NCBI GenBank assembly: GCA_023436945.1
Contig: JAEZHG010000212.1
Coordinates: 1-5,662 of the forward strand
DNA from: Pseudomonadota bacterium
Lineage (GTDB): Bacteria; Pseudomonadota; Alphaproteobacteria; Caulobacterales; Caulobacteraceae
DNA length: 5,662 nucleotides
Reading direction: 5' to 3'
Shown: one piece after another, positions 1 to 5,662 of the stretch
How the letters are laid out: each line of letters starts with the position of its first letter
Position numbering within the stretch: position 1 is the first letter of the stretch
Translations under genes and position numbers: made by a program
The notes under the pieces: model-generated
The model's database searches: none
What the model was told of the DNA's origin: nothing
The model's input: only the letters and a program-made list of their open reading frames with translations

Positions 1-137
1 AGGTCAAAGCCGGCGTCGCTGGTAAGCGCCACCGCCTGATCAGCCACAACTCGAAGTACATCCGCCAAAACCGCGGCACTTCGGTCATGGCTGACGCCGA
101 CGCCAAGAAGATCAAGAGCCACATGCCGTACGCCTAA
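1..137 (+). CDS. rpmI: 50S ribosomal protein L35, C-terminal part (cut by the window edge)
   Basis: The first in-frame codon is at base 3 and the frame ends with TAA at 135-137, giving the last 44 residues. They read KAGVAGKRHRLISHN, then KYIRQNRGT and end in KKIKSHMPYA. This is the usual end of bacterial L35, a small, very basic protein of about 65 residues that sits deep in the large ribosomal subunit, so about the first 20 residues lie outside the window. rpmI is followed by rplT, as in most bacteria, where the pair usually forms an infC-rpmI-rplT operon; infC, if present, would be upstream of the window. The call is secure from the conserved C-terminus and the neighbour. Confidence 0.95.
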   Translation, partial: VKAGVAGKRHRLISHNSKYIRQNRGTSVMADADAKKIKSHMPYA

Positions 138-180
138 GGCGCGGCTGTCCTTTCTTCCAAGCATCTGAATTTGAATTGAT

Positions 181-222
181 GTCTCTGAAGCAGCGAGGCC
201 CCGCGGGCCAAGCGTTAGAGAC
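181..222 (+). promoter_or_regulatory. Long hairpin in the rpmI-rplT gap, candidate translational control element
   Basis: The outer arms GTCTCT (181-186) and AGAGAC (217-222) are perfectly complementary. They extend inward with a G-U pair, an A-U pair, one A-G mismatch and two more G-C pairs. An asymmetric internal loop follows, then a perfect 5-bp stem GGCCC/GGGCC around the three-base loop CGC. No T run follows, so it is not an intrinsic terminator. L20 is known to repress its own operon in E. coli and Bacillus by binding mRNA structures, which makes an L20 or processing site a reasonable idea, but no similarity to those operators was established here. Confidence 0.45.
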
Positions 223-234
223 ACCCATAAGGGT
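223..234 (+). promoter_or_regulatory. Small hairpin holding the rplT ribosome binding site
   Basis: ACCC (223-226) pairs with GGGT (231-234) around the loop ATAA. The best Shine-Dalgarno match for rplT, AAGGG at 229-233, lies in this loop and the 3' arm, nine bases before the ATG at 243. The stem is only 4 bp, but it stacks directly onto the end of the larger hairpin at 181-222. The pairing could therefore tune access of the ribosome to rplT. The binding-site reading is firmer than the regulatory one. Confidence 0.4.
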
Positions 235-242
235 TTAACAAC

Positions 243-596
243 ATGGCTCGCGTTACCCGGGGCGTTACGTCCCACGCCAAGCACAAGAAGGTCCTGAAGC
301 AAGCCAAGGGCTTCTACGGCCGTCGCAAGAATACCATCCGTACCGCCAAGGCTGCCGTTGACCGTGCTGGTCAGTACGCCTACCGCGACCGTCGCAACAA
401 GAAGCGCAACTTCCGCGCTCTGTGGATCCAGCGCATCAACGCTGCAGCCCGCGCTGAAGGCTTCACCTACTCGCAGTTCGTGCACGGCCTGGACAAGGCT
501 GGCATCGTTCTGGACCGTAAGGTTCTGGCTGCGATCGCTGCTGACGAAGCTGGCTTCAAGGCTATCGCCGAGAAGGTCCGCGCCGCTCTCGCCTAA
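243..596 (+). CDS. rplT: 50S ribosomal protein L20
   Basis: The 117-residue product has the usual length and pattern of bacterial L20. It starts MARVTRGV, has a long basic N-terminal arm (about residues 1-58, with [13 protein letters not shown] and YGRR) and the signature [12 protein letters not shown] at 47-58. The C-terminal globular domain begins [15 protein letters not shown] and includes [10 protein letters not shown] and LDRKVLA. L20 binds 23S rRNA early and is needed for assembly of the large subunit; in some bacteria it also represses its own operon by binding the mRNA. The start is fixed by family length and by AAGGG nine bases upstream. It lies 105 bases after rpmI and is followed by an intrinsic terminator, so it closes the ribosomal transcription unit. 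Nothing in the protein is unusual. Confidence 0.98.
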   Translation: MARVTRGVTSHAKHKKVLKQAKGFYGRRKNTIRTAKAAVDRAGQYAYRDRRNKKRNFRALWIQRINAAARAEGFTYSQFVHGLDKAGIVLDRKVLAAIAADEAGFKAIAEKVRAALA

Positions 597-620
597 GAGA
601 CGGTTCGATCCGGTTTAAAA

Positions 621-653
621 GCGCCCGCTTCGGACTCCGAGGCGGGCGTTTTT
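621..653 (+). terminator. Intrinsic terminator after rplT
   Basis: CGCCCGC (622-628) pairs with GCGGGCG (642-648). The stem continues inward through a G-U pair and TCGGA/TCCGA to a one-base apex, so the real loop is probably a few bases wider. Five T residues follow at 649-653. It starts about 25 bases after the rplT stop and should separate the rpmI-rplT unit from pheS. Confidence 0.93.
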
Positions 654-670
654 CTGTTCTGGGACCTGCG

Positions 671-707
671 CCCTCTGCTAAGAGGGTGACGAACGGGCCG
701 CGGCCCG
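671..707 (+). promoter_or_regulatory. Two perfect hairpins in the pheS leader
   Basis: CCCTCT (671-676) and AGAGGG (681-686) form a perfect 6-bp stem with the loop GCTA. Seven bases later CGGGCCGCGGCCCG (694-707) is a perfect 14-base palindrome. Neither is followed by a T run. The palindrome ends 16 bases before the pheS ATG. No Phe-rich leader peptide like that of the E. coli pheST attenuator is visible. They might be RNA structures acting on pheS, a protein-binding palindrome near the promoter, or chance in G+C-rich DNA. A promoter for the pheS run should lie between about 654 and 723, but none can be read with confidence. Confidence 0.4.
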
Positions 708-723
708 ATAAAGCACAGCGCAA

Positions 724-1800
724 ATGACTGATCTCGTCCAACTCGAAACCGAAATCACCCAAGCCATCGGCGCGGCAGAGACTGTCGCCGCCCTTGAAGA
801 GGTTCGCGTCAGCAGCCTCGGCAAGTCCGGCTCGATCTCCCTGCTGCTCAAAGGCATGGGCCAACTCAGCCCCGACGAGCGCCGCGAGCGCGGTCCGGTG
901 CTGAACGGCCTGCGCGACCGTGTGACCACGGCGCTGAACGCCAAGAAGGCTGAACTTGAAGCGGCAGAACTTAATGCCCGCCTGCTGGCCGAGCGCGTTG
1001 ACCTGACCCTGCCGTCGCGCACCCGTCGCAAGGGTGGCGTCCACCCGACCATGCAGGTCATGGACGAGATGATCGCCATATTCGCCGAGATGGGCTTTGC
1101 CGTCGCCGAAGGCCCGGACATCGAGGACGACTTCCACAATTTCACCGCGCTGAACTTCCCGCCGAAGCACCCCGCGCGCGAGATGCACGACACCTTCTTC
1201 CTGAAGCCGGATGCCGAGACGGGCGAGCGCAAGGTTCTGCGCACCCACACCTCGCCGGTTCAGGTGCGCACGATGATGTCGCAAAAGCCGCCGATCCGTA
1301 TCATCGCGCCGGGCCGCACCTTCCGTAAGGATTCTGACGCGACCCACACCCCGATGTTCCACCAGATCGAAGGTCTGGTCATCGACCGCGACATCAACAT
1401 GGGTCACCTGAAGACGACGCTTGAAACCTTCATGGCGCGCTTCTTCGAGCTGGACGATGTGCAGGCCCGCTTCCGCCCGCACCACTTCCCGTTCACCGAG
1501 CCTTCGGCGGAAATGGACATCCGCTGCGACCGGTCGGGTGGCAAGCTGGTGCTGAACACGGGCGAGGACTGGCTGGAAATCCTCGGCTGCGGCATGGTTC
1601 ACCCGAACGTGCTGACCGCCTGCGGTCTTGATCCGAACGAGTATCAGGGCTTCGCCTTCGGTATGGGCGTGGATCGTCTGGCGATGCTGAAATACGGCGT
1701 GCCGGCCCTGCGTCCGATGTTCGACGCCGATACGCGCTGGCTGGCCCACTACGGCTTCTCGGCCTTCCAGGCCCCCAATCCGGCTTCGGGCCTGAGCTGA
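724..1800 (+). CDS. pheS: Phenylalanyl-tRNA synthetase alpha subunit
   Basis: This is the catalytic subunit of the (alpha-beta)2 class II enzyme that charges tRNA-Phe with phenylalanine in the cytoplasm. The N-terminal part (about 1-95) is the helical arm that contacts tRNA, with LGKSGSIS at 32-39. The catalytic domain follows: the motif 1 region begins [11 protein letters not shown] at 107, motif 2 is [21 protein letters not shown] at 197-217, FPFTEPSAE (255-263) belongs to the phenylalanine pocket, and motif 3 is [17 protein letters not shown] at 309-325. A311 probably matches Ala294 of E. coli, a residue known to set substrate size. At 358 residues it is longer than the E. coli protein (about 327), mainly through family-typical extensions. 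The start MTDL fits alphaproteobacterial homologues, although there is no clear Shine-Dalgarno sequence. It is separated from pheT by two small genes. Confidence 0.98.
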   Translation: MTDLVQLETEITQAIGAAETVAALEEVRVSSLGKSGSISLLLKGMGQLSPDERRERGPVLNGLRDRVTTALNAKKAELEAAELNARLLAERVDLTLPSRTRRKGGVHPTMQVMDEMIAIFAEMGFAVAEGPDIEDDFHNFTALNFPPKHPAREMHDTFFLKPDAETGERKVLRTHTSPVQVRTMMSQKPPIRIIAPGRTFRKDSDATHTPMFHQIEGLVIDRDINMGHLKTTLETFMARFFELDDVQARFRPHHFPFTEPSAEMDIRCDRSGGKLVLNTGEDWLEILGCGMVHPNVLTACGLDPNEYQGFAFGMGVDRLAMLKYGVPALRPMFDADTRWLAHYGFSAFQAPNPASGLS

Positions 1801-1804
1801 GGAG
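1799..1804 (+). promoter_or_regulatory. Ribosome binding site of the first pentapeptide-repeat gene
   Basis: GAGGAG overlaps the TGA stop of pheS (1798-1800) and lies seven bases before the ATG at 1812. It is a strong match and supports this start over the ATG at 1824, four codons further in. It also suggests that translation of the small gene follows on from pheS. Confidence 0.8.
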
Positions 1805-1811
1805 CGTATCG

Positions 1812-2204
1812 ATGACTGACATCATGTCCGAAGACTATGGCCGCGCCATCGTCGAGCGCACCAGCTACGAGAACGAAGCTGTCTGGCTTCCGCTTCTGGC
1901 CGTCCACCACCTGAATGCCGGACAGGGCATCATCAAGGGCAAGACCTTCACCAACTGCGTGATAGAAGGTCCGGGCCTGATCGTTCCTGTGCGCGGAGTG
2001 GCCTTCGACGGCTGCAATCTGGGTGCCGTCAAGGACCCGTCCTCGCTGTTCTACGAACCCAAGGGCCCGATGCTGGCCGGTGCTGTAGGCTTCGAGGATT
2101 GCCGCTTTATCAACTGCCGCTTCTCGCAAGTTGGCTTCACCGGAAATCCGGACTTCATTTCGACCATGCTGGCCCAGATGACGGCCGCTCGCGAGGCTGC
2201 GTAA
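1812..2204 (+). CDS. Small pentapeptide-repeat protein (first of a tandem pair)
   Basis: A 130-residue protein of unknown function. After a short N-terminal region with a hydrophobic stretch (WLPLLAV, 25-31), it contains pentads with a small residue or Cys at the first position and Phe, Ile or Leu at the third. They are KTFTN-CVIEG (44-53), VAFDG-CNLGA (63-72) and VGFED-CRFIN-CRFSQ-VGFTG (92-111). This is the pentapeptide-repeat pattern, which in known families folds into a right-handed square beta-helix. Eight clear units in three blocks, separated by loops, would make a very small helix. C49, C68, C97 and C102 lie at equivalent positions in the pentads. There is no signal peptide or membrane segment, so it is probably cytosolic. 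About half of the residues from position 41 on match the next gene. The gene starts 11 bases after pheS and is surely co-transcribed with it. Fold is likely; function is not known. Confidence 0.85.
   Translation: MTDIMSEDYGRAIVERTSYENEAVWLPLLAVHHLNAGQGIIKGKTFTNCVIEGPGLIVPVRGVAFDGCNLGAVKDPSSLFYEPKGPMLAGAVGFEDCRFINCRFSQVGFTGNPDFISTMLAQMTAAREAA
1936..1958 (+). repeat. 23-base direct repeat, copy 1 (within the tandem paralogues)
   Basis: This stretch, coding for the end of K42 through C49 (GKTFTNC), is identical to 2330-2352 in the next gene. It is the longest identical run noticed between the two paralogues and a remnant of the duplication that made them. Selection on the shared peptide may help to keep it. 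Confidence 0.85.
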
Positions 2205-2208
2205 GATC

Positions 2209-2598
2209 ATGACCGACAACACCGACATCGTCATTCCCGCCATCGGTGCAGGCCCGAACTTTGAAGGCCTGAACATCTTCCTGCCGGCTCTGGCCATCGA
2301 GGCCGCCCGTCGTGGCGAGGCCGTGATCGAGGGCAAGACCTTCACCAACTGCATGATCGAAGGTCCGGCTGTTCTACTGCCGCTGGGTGCCTGCAACTTC
2401 GACGGCTGCAACATGGGCGACGCCCAAGGCGACATCCGTAACCTGCTGCTGCAACCGCTTGGCCCGCAGAAGGTCACCGGCACCGTAGCCTTCAAGGACT
2501 GCCAGTTCATCAACTGCCAGTTCATCCGCGTCGGCTTTACCGGTACGCCGGACTTCCTCGCTCAGGTCCAGCAGGTCCTGACCGGAGGCGTGCAATGA
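2209..2598 (+). CDS. Small pentapeptide-repeat protein (second of a tandem pair)
   Basis: A 129-residue paralogue of the preceding gene, of unknown function. The same blocks recur: [10 protein letters not shown] (43-52), [10 protein letters not shown] (62-71) and [20 protein letters not shown] (93-112). The match starts near LPALA (25-29, against LPLLA in the first gene) and runs to GFTGTPDF (109-116). The four shared pentad cysteines are C48, C67, C98 and C103; C62 is extra. The first 20 residues and the last 13 differ between the two proteins, so their ends may do different jobs. The ATG lies four bases after the previous stop with only a weak, distant GAGG upstream, which suggests translational coupling. 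Its stop overlaps the pheT start as ATGA. A heterodimer or stacked pair with the first protein is possible but not shown. Confidence 0.85.
   Translation: MTDNTDIVIPAIGAGPNFEGLNIFLPALAIEAARRGEAVIEGKTFTNCMIEGPAVLLPLGACNFDGCNMGDAQGDIRNLLLQPLGPQKVTGTVAFKDCQFINCQFIRVGFTGTPDFLAQVQQVLTGGVQ
2330..2352 (+). repeat. 23-base direct repeat, copy 2 (within the tandem paralogues)
   Basis: Identical to 1936-1958; it encodes the GKTFTNC segment ending at C48 of the second paralogue. Shorter shared runs follow, for instance CTTCGACGGCTGCAA in both genes, as expected for a diverged tandem duplication. Confidence 0.85.
2584..2588 (+). promoter_or_regulatory. Ribosome binding site of pheT
   Basis: GGAGG lies six bases before the pheT ATG at 2595, inside the last codons of the second pentapeptide-repeat gene. 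Together with the ATGA overlap it fixes the pheT start and points to coupled translation. Confidence 0.88.
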
Positions 2599-5000
2599 AG
2601 TTCACGCTTTCCTGGCTGAAGGATCACCTCGAGACCGAAGCCACTGTCGATGCCGTCGCCGAAGCCATGACCATGGCCGGCCTCGAAGTCGAAGAGGTTC
2701 AGGACCCCGTTTCGAAACTGGCCCCGTTCAGCGTCGCCAAGATCGTCTCGGCCGAGCGCCATCCGAACGCTGACCGTCTGCAAGTCTGTCAGGTCGATAC
2801 CGTCGATGGCCGCAAGGAAATCGTCTGCGGTGCGCCGAACGCCCGTCCGGGCCTGACCACCATCTACGCCCCGATCGGTGCCTATGTGCCGGGTCTGGAC
2901 GTGACGCTGGTTGAAAAGCCGGTGCGCGGTATCGTCTCCAACGGCATGCTGTGCTCGGGCGGCGAACTGCAACTGCCGGATGAAAATGACGGCATTCTGG
3001 AACTGTCGGACGATCTGGCTGTCGGTACGACCGCTGCCGAGGTTTTCGGTCTTGAGCCGGTCATCGATTTCGAAGTCACTCCGAACCGTCCTGACTGGCT
3101 GGGCGTTGCTGGCATTGCCCGCGATCTGGCTGCTGCGGGCCTTGGCACGCTCAAGACCCCTACCATCGCTCCAGTGGCCGGTAAGGGCGCATCGAGCATC
3201 TCCGTACGTATCGACGCGCCGGAACTGTGCCCGACCTTTGCTGGCCGCGTGATCCGTGGCGTGAAGAACGGCCCGTCGCCGAAGTGGCTGCAACAGCGCC
3301 TGACGGCTATCGGCCTGCGCCCGATCAATGCGCTGGTGGATATCACTAACCTGATCTCCTACGACCGCGCTCGTCCGCTGCACGTCTATGACATCTCCAA
3401 GCTGGAAGGCTCGGAAATCGTAGTGCGCGCTGGCCAAGAGGGTGATGCCCTGCTGGCGCTGGACGGCAAGGAATACGCCCCGCAAGCCGCTGACTGCGTG
3501 ATCGCAGACAACGGCGGCGCACGCGCCATCGGCCTTGGTGGTGTGATGGGCGGCGAGAGCACCGGCTGCTCGGACGAGACGGTGGACGTCTTCGTCGAGA
3601 GCGCATGGTTCGAGCCGATCGTGATCGCCCAGACGGGCCGCTCGCTCGGCATCAACTCTGACGCCCAGTACCGTTTTGCCCGTGGCGTTGATACGCACTC
3701 GGTCGTTCCGGGTCTGGAACTGGCAACCCAACTGATCCTCGACCTGTGCGGCGGCGAAGCCTCCGACATCGTGGTTGCGGGCGAAGCGCCTGCCGCTCCG
3801 CAAGGCTTCGCTTTCGATCCGTCGTTCGTGAAGCGTCTGTCGGGCATGGACCTGACCGAGGACCGCATTGCCGAAATCCTGACCGCTCTCGATTTCAAGG
3901 TCGAGCGTGGCACCACCTGGACCGTCACCCCGCCGACCGCGCGTCGTGACGCCCATGGCCCTGCCGATCTGGTGGAAGAGGTTGCCCGCATCGAAGGCTT
4001 TTCCTCGCTGCCGTCGACCCCGCTTCCGTTCGTCGCGCCTCCGGCTGGCGGCATTCTCAGCGCGCGTCAGTCGCGCGTACGCACCGCACGCCGCGCTCTG
4101 GCGTCGATGGGCTATGCAGAGGCTGTCACCTGGTCCTTCACCAAACAGTCGAAAGCCAAGATGTTCGGCGGCGGTGATGACAAGCTGGTGCTGGAAAACC
4201 CGATTGCGTCGGATCTCGACTGCATGCGTCCGTCGGCCCTGCCGAACCTGATCGAAGCGGCGGCCCGCAATGCCGCACGCGGTCACGCCGACGCAGCCCT
4301 GTTCGAAATCGGCCCGATTTATCTCGGCGATGGTCCGAAGGATCAACGCACCACCATTACCGGTCTGGTTGCTCCGCACGCGGCGCGCGACTGGCAAGGC
4401 AATGGCGATGATGCCCTGTTCACCCTCAAGGGTGATCTGTTTGAACTGCTGGAACTGATCGGCGCGCCGGTCGGTTCGCTGCAACTGGTTCAGGGTCAAA
4501 ACCGCGAGTGGTGGCACCCGGGTCGTTCGGCCCGTCTGCAATTGGGACCGAAGAACATCATCGTCGAGTTCGGCGCTTTGCACCCGTCGGTGCTGAAGAC
4601 GCTGGATGCCGATGGTCCGATGCTGGCCTTCGAAATCATCCTCGACAACGTGCCGGAGCCTAAAGGCCAGAAAAGTGGAAATGGGGGTGGCAAGGCCCGT
4701 GGCGCTGCCAACCTGTCGAACCTGATGCCGCTGTCGCGTGACTTTGCCTTCGTCCTCGATGAAGCCAAGGCCGTGGGCGATCTGGTTAAGGCCGTCGCCG
4801 GTGCGGACAAGGCCCTGATCACCGATGTGCGCGTCTTTGACGTCTATCGCGGCAAGGGCGTGCCGGAAGGCCAGAAGTCGATTGCTCTCGAGGTCGAGTT
4901 GCAACCGCGCGAGGCCACCCTCACCGACGCCGAGATCGAGGCCTTGACGGCCAAGGTCGTGGCCGCTGCCGGTAAGACCGGCGCGGTGCTGCGGAGCTAA
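2595..5000 (+). CDS. pheT: Phenylalanyl-tRNA synthetase beta subunit
   Basis: This is the large subunit of phenylalanyl-tRNA synthetase; it binds tRNA-Phe and, in bacteria, hydrolyses mischarged Tyr-tRNA-Phe. Its 801 residues match the family length (E. coli about 795). Domains in order: N-terminal [16 protein letters not shown]-type tRNA-binding fold (about 41-150, with [10 protein letters not shown] and [10 protein letters not shown]); B3/B4 editing domain (about 211-385, with [16 protein letters not shown] and RFARGVD); B5 domain (about 400-475, with [12 protein letters not shown] at 458-469); catalytic-like domain (about 480-690); and the C-terminal FDX-ACB anticodon-binding domain (about 711-801, from LSRDFAFV). 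S355 in INSDAQYR appears to replace a Thr of the E. coli editing site, a mild change. A Gly/Lys-rich linker at about 689-700, written in unusual codons, precedes the FDX-ACB domain. The gene overlaps the preceding one by four bases and should be co-expressed with pheS. Confidence 0.98.
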   Translation: MKFTLSWLKDHLETEATVDAVAEAMTMAGLEVEEVQDPVSKLAPFSVAKIVSAERHPNADRLQVCQVDTVDGRKEIVCGAPNARPGLTTIYAPIGAYVPGLDVTLVEKPVRGIVSNGMLCSGGELQLPDENDGILELSDDLAVGTTAAEVFGLEPVIDFEVTPNRPDWLGVAGIARDLAAAGLGTLKTPTIAPVAGKGASSISVRIDAPELCPTFAGRVIRGVKNGPSPKWLQQRLTAIGLRPINALVDITNLISYDRARPLHVYDISKLEGSEIVVRAGQEGDALLALDGKEYAPQAADCVIADNGGARAIGLGGVMGGESTGCSDETVDVFVESAWFEPIVIAQTGRSLGINSDAQYRFARGVDTHSVVPGLELATQLILDLCGGEASDIVVAGEAPAAPQGFAFDPSFVKRLSGMDLTEDRIAEILTALDFKVERGTTWTVTPPTARRDAHGPADLVEEVARIEGFSSLPSTPLPFVAPPAGGILSARQSRVRTARRALASMGYAEAVTWSFTKQSKAKMFGGGDDKLVLENPIASDLDCMRPSALPNLIEAAARNAARGHADAALFEIGPIYLGDGPKDQRTTITGLVAPHAARDWQGNGDDALFTLKGDLFELLELIGAPVGSLQLVQGQNREWWHPGRSARLQLGPKNIIVEFGALHPSVLKTLDADGPMLAFEIILDNVPEPKGQKSGNGGGKARGAANLSNLMPLSRDFAFVLDEAKAVGDLVKAVAGADKALITDVRVFDVYRGKGVPEGQKSIALEVELQPREATLTDAEIEALTAKVVAAAGKTGAVLRS
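4993..4996 (+). promoter_or_regulatory. Ribosome binding site of the UPF0114 gene
   Basis: GGAG, within the last codons of pheT, lies six bases before the ATG at 5003. The pheT stop falls between this site and the start, so the two genes are probably translationally coupled. Confidence 0.7.
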
Positions 5001-5002
5001 AC

Positions 5003-5554
5003 ATGGCCGAGAAAAAACCGTGGGCCGAGGTTGCGTTCGAGCGTAACCTCTTCCGTGCGCGCTGGCTGATGGCCCCGTTCTATCTGGGTCTGGTGCTGGC
5101 GCTGATCATGCTGCTTTCGGTGTTTGTGCAGGAAGTGGCCTACTACCTGCCCAAGGCCTTTGTGTTCGGCGAGGGCCGCATGACCTCCGATCAAGTCATT
5201 CTGGCGCTGCTGACGATGGTGGATCTGTCGCTGGCGGGTAATCTGCTGCTGATCGTCCTCTATTCGGGCTACGAGAACTTTGTCTCCAAGCTCGATCTGG
5301 ACGAGAACCACGTGGACCGTCCGCCGTGGATGGGCACAGTGGACTTCTCCGGCCTGAAGATGAAGCTGATCGCCTCCATCGTGGCGATCTCGGCCATCTA
5401 TCTGCTGAAGTCGTTCATGAACATCGGCAAGGAAGGCTATGTCGTCGACCAGGCCGCCATGCTGTGGGGCGTGCTGATCCACCTGACGTTTGTCAGCTCC
5501 GGTGTGCTGCTGGCCTTCATGGACTGGATCGCCTCCAAGACCGACAAACACTAA
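5003..5554 (+). CDS. UPF0114 (YqhA) family inner-membrane protein
   Basis: A 183-residue protein that resembles E. coli YqhA along its length: FRARWLMAPFYLGLVLAL near the start, the family hallmark SGYENFVSKLD (88-98), LKMKLIASIVAISAIYLL (108-125) and LWGVLIHLTFVSSG (144-157). Four hydrophobic segments are visible at about 21-43, 64-87, 111-130 and 145-168, so it should be a four-helix inner-membrane protein with no cleaved signal. Conserved polar residues include E13, R14, R18, E44, D74 and the SGYEN motif. I know of no firmly established biochemical role, and none is assigned here. It begins two bases after pheT and is the last gene before a terminator, so it is transcribed with the synthetase. 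That link may be lineage-specific rather than functional. The family call is secure; the function is open. Confidence 0.93.
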   Translation: MAEKKPWAEVAFERNLFRARWLMAPFYLGLVLALIMLLSVFVQEVAYYLPKAFVFGEGRMTSDQVILALLTMVDLSLAGNLLLIVLYSGYENFVSKLDLDENHVDRPPWMGTVDFSGLKMKLIASIVAISAIYLLKSFMNIGKEGYVVDQAAMLWGVLIHLTFVSSGVLLAFMDWIASKTDKH

Positions 5555-5570
5555 GGTCACAACAGTTTGA

Positions 5571-5603
5571 AAAGGGCCGGAGACAGTGTCTCCGGCCTTT
5601 TTT
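5571..5603 (+). terminator. Intrinsic terminator of the pheS-to-UPF0114 operon
   Basis: GGCCGGAGA (5575-5583) pairs perfectly with TCTCCGGCC (5589-5597). A further C-G pair closes the loop AGT, and flanking A residues (5571-5573) pair with the T run at 5598-5603. It lies 16 bases after the stop at 5554. The A-rich 5' flank could let it also work in the reverse direction. Confidence 0.95.
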
Positions 5604-5640
5604 GCATCCAAGGGGCCGTGTTTTGTGTCGTTGCAATGTT

Positions 5641-5651
5641 TGGTTAACCAT
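5641..5651 (+). promoter_or_regulatory. Palindrome with a TTAACCAT motif, possible CtrA half-site
   Basis: TGGTTAACCA (5641-5650) is a perfect palindrome, and TTAACCAT (5644-5651) equals the half-site described for the cell-cycle regulator CtrA in Caulobacter and relatives. It lies between a terminator and whatever gene follows the window, where a promoter would be expected. GGGGCC (5612-5617) and GGCCCC (5654-5659) flank it as a loose inverted repeat. A single 8-base match is weak evidence, and the target gene is not in view. Confidence 0.3.
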
Positions 5652-5662
5652 CAGGCCCCAAG

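Larger units (their letters stand above)
179..238 (+). other. Possible 19-codon upstream reading frame before rplT
   Basis: An ATG at 179 opens a frame of 19 codons that stops with TAA at 236-238, four bases before the rplT start. It covers the long hairpin at 181-222 and the small one at 223-234. It contains codons that are rare in this window (TTA, ATA, AGG). No Shine-Dalgarno sequence precedes the ATG; the bases upstream are A/T-rich. The peptide begins MSLKQRG and has no recognisable similarity. It may be chance, or a leader peptide whose translation would open the hairpins. Confidence that it is translated is low. Confidence 0.15.

Noticed and set aside
645..682. A Phe-rich leader peptide for attenuation of pheS
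   Set aside because: One frame reads two Phe codons (TTT TTC) and soon ends at TAA, but the codons belong to the terminator T run and no start codon or ribosome binding site precedes them.
633..1334. GANTC sites (GACTC at 633-637, GATTC at 1330-1334) as CcrM methylation signals
   Set aside because: The sites fit a genome with CcrM, but one lies in a terminator loop and one inside pheS, so neither suggests promoter control.
562..1749. A 395-codon open frame on the - strand opposite pheS
   Set aside because: Same cause: it is in codon register with pheS and runs through the rplT terminator and pheS leader. It is rich in Arg, His and Gln, as antisense frames of such genes are.
1931..2362. A CRISPR or mobile-element signal from the repeated stretch in the small genes
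   Set aside because: There are only two copies, both in frame inside related genes, so gene duplication explains the repeat.
1749..2525. A 258-codon open frame on the - strand across the two small paralogues
   Set aside because: The + strand frames show paralogy, a pentad pattern and good ribosome binding sites or coupling. The - strand frame shows no recognisable motif.
2562..4904. A 780-codon open frame on the - strand opposite pheT
   Set aside because: It is in exact register with the pheT codons, so its stops would need TTA, CTA or TCA codons in pheT, which this genome avoids. The predicted protein resembles no family that I recognise, while pheT is unmistakable.
4997..5611. A 204-codon open frame on the - strand opposite the UPF0114 gene
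   Set aside because: It is in register with the real gene, starts inside the terminator region, and has a His/Gln-rich composition typical of a shadow frame.

Overview
This window looks like the chromosome of an alphaproteobacterium, most likely of the order Caulobacterales. The clues are roughly 60% G+C (estimated from sampled stretches), the near absence of TTA, CTA and TCA codons, PheS and PheT sequences of the alphaproteobacterial type, and one TTAACCAT motif of the kind read by the cell-cycle regulator CtrA in this lineage. The moderate G+C would suit a genus such as Asticcacaulis better than Caulobacter, but that is only an inference. All genes lie on the + strand, there is no gene-free stretch over 300 bases, and no mobile element, CRISPR array or RNA gene is visible.

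Layout: the window opens inside rpmI (ribosomal protein L35), then rplT (L20), which ends at a strong intrinsic terminator. Between rpmI and rplT lies a structured 105-base gap with a long hairpin, a small hairpin holding the likely ribosome binding site, and a 19-codon reading frame. After the terminator a 70-base leader with two perfect hairpins precedes pheS. A tight gene run follows: pheS, two small paralogous pentapeptide-repeat genes, pheT, and a four-helix membrane protein of the UPF0114 (YqhA) family. Gaps inside this run are 11, 4, -4 and 2 bases, so it reads as one transcription unit, and it ends at a second strong intrinsic terminator. The last 60 bases are intergenic and hold the TTAACCAT motif.

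The genes serve translation: L35 and L20 for the large ribosomal subunit, and PheS plus PheT as the (alpha-beta)2 phenylalanyl-tRNA synthetase. The unexpected part is the pair of tandem pentapeptide-repeat genes that separates the two synthetase subunits and is tied to pheT by an overlapping ATGA. They descend from a duplication, they are too short and too interrupted to match well-known pentapeptide proteins, and their function cannot be read from the sequence. They are the best candidate here for something undescribed.
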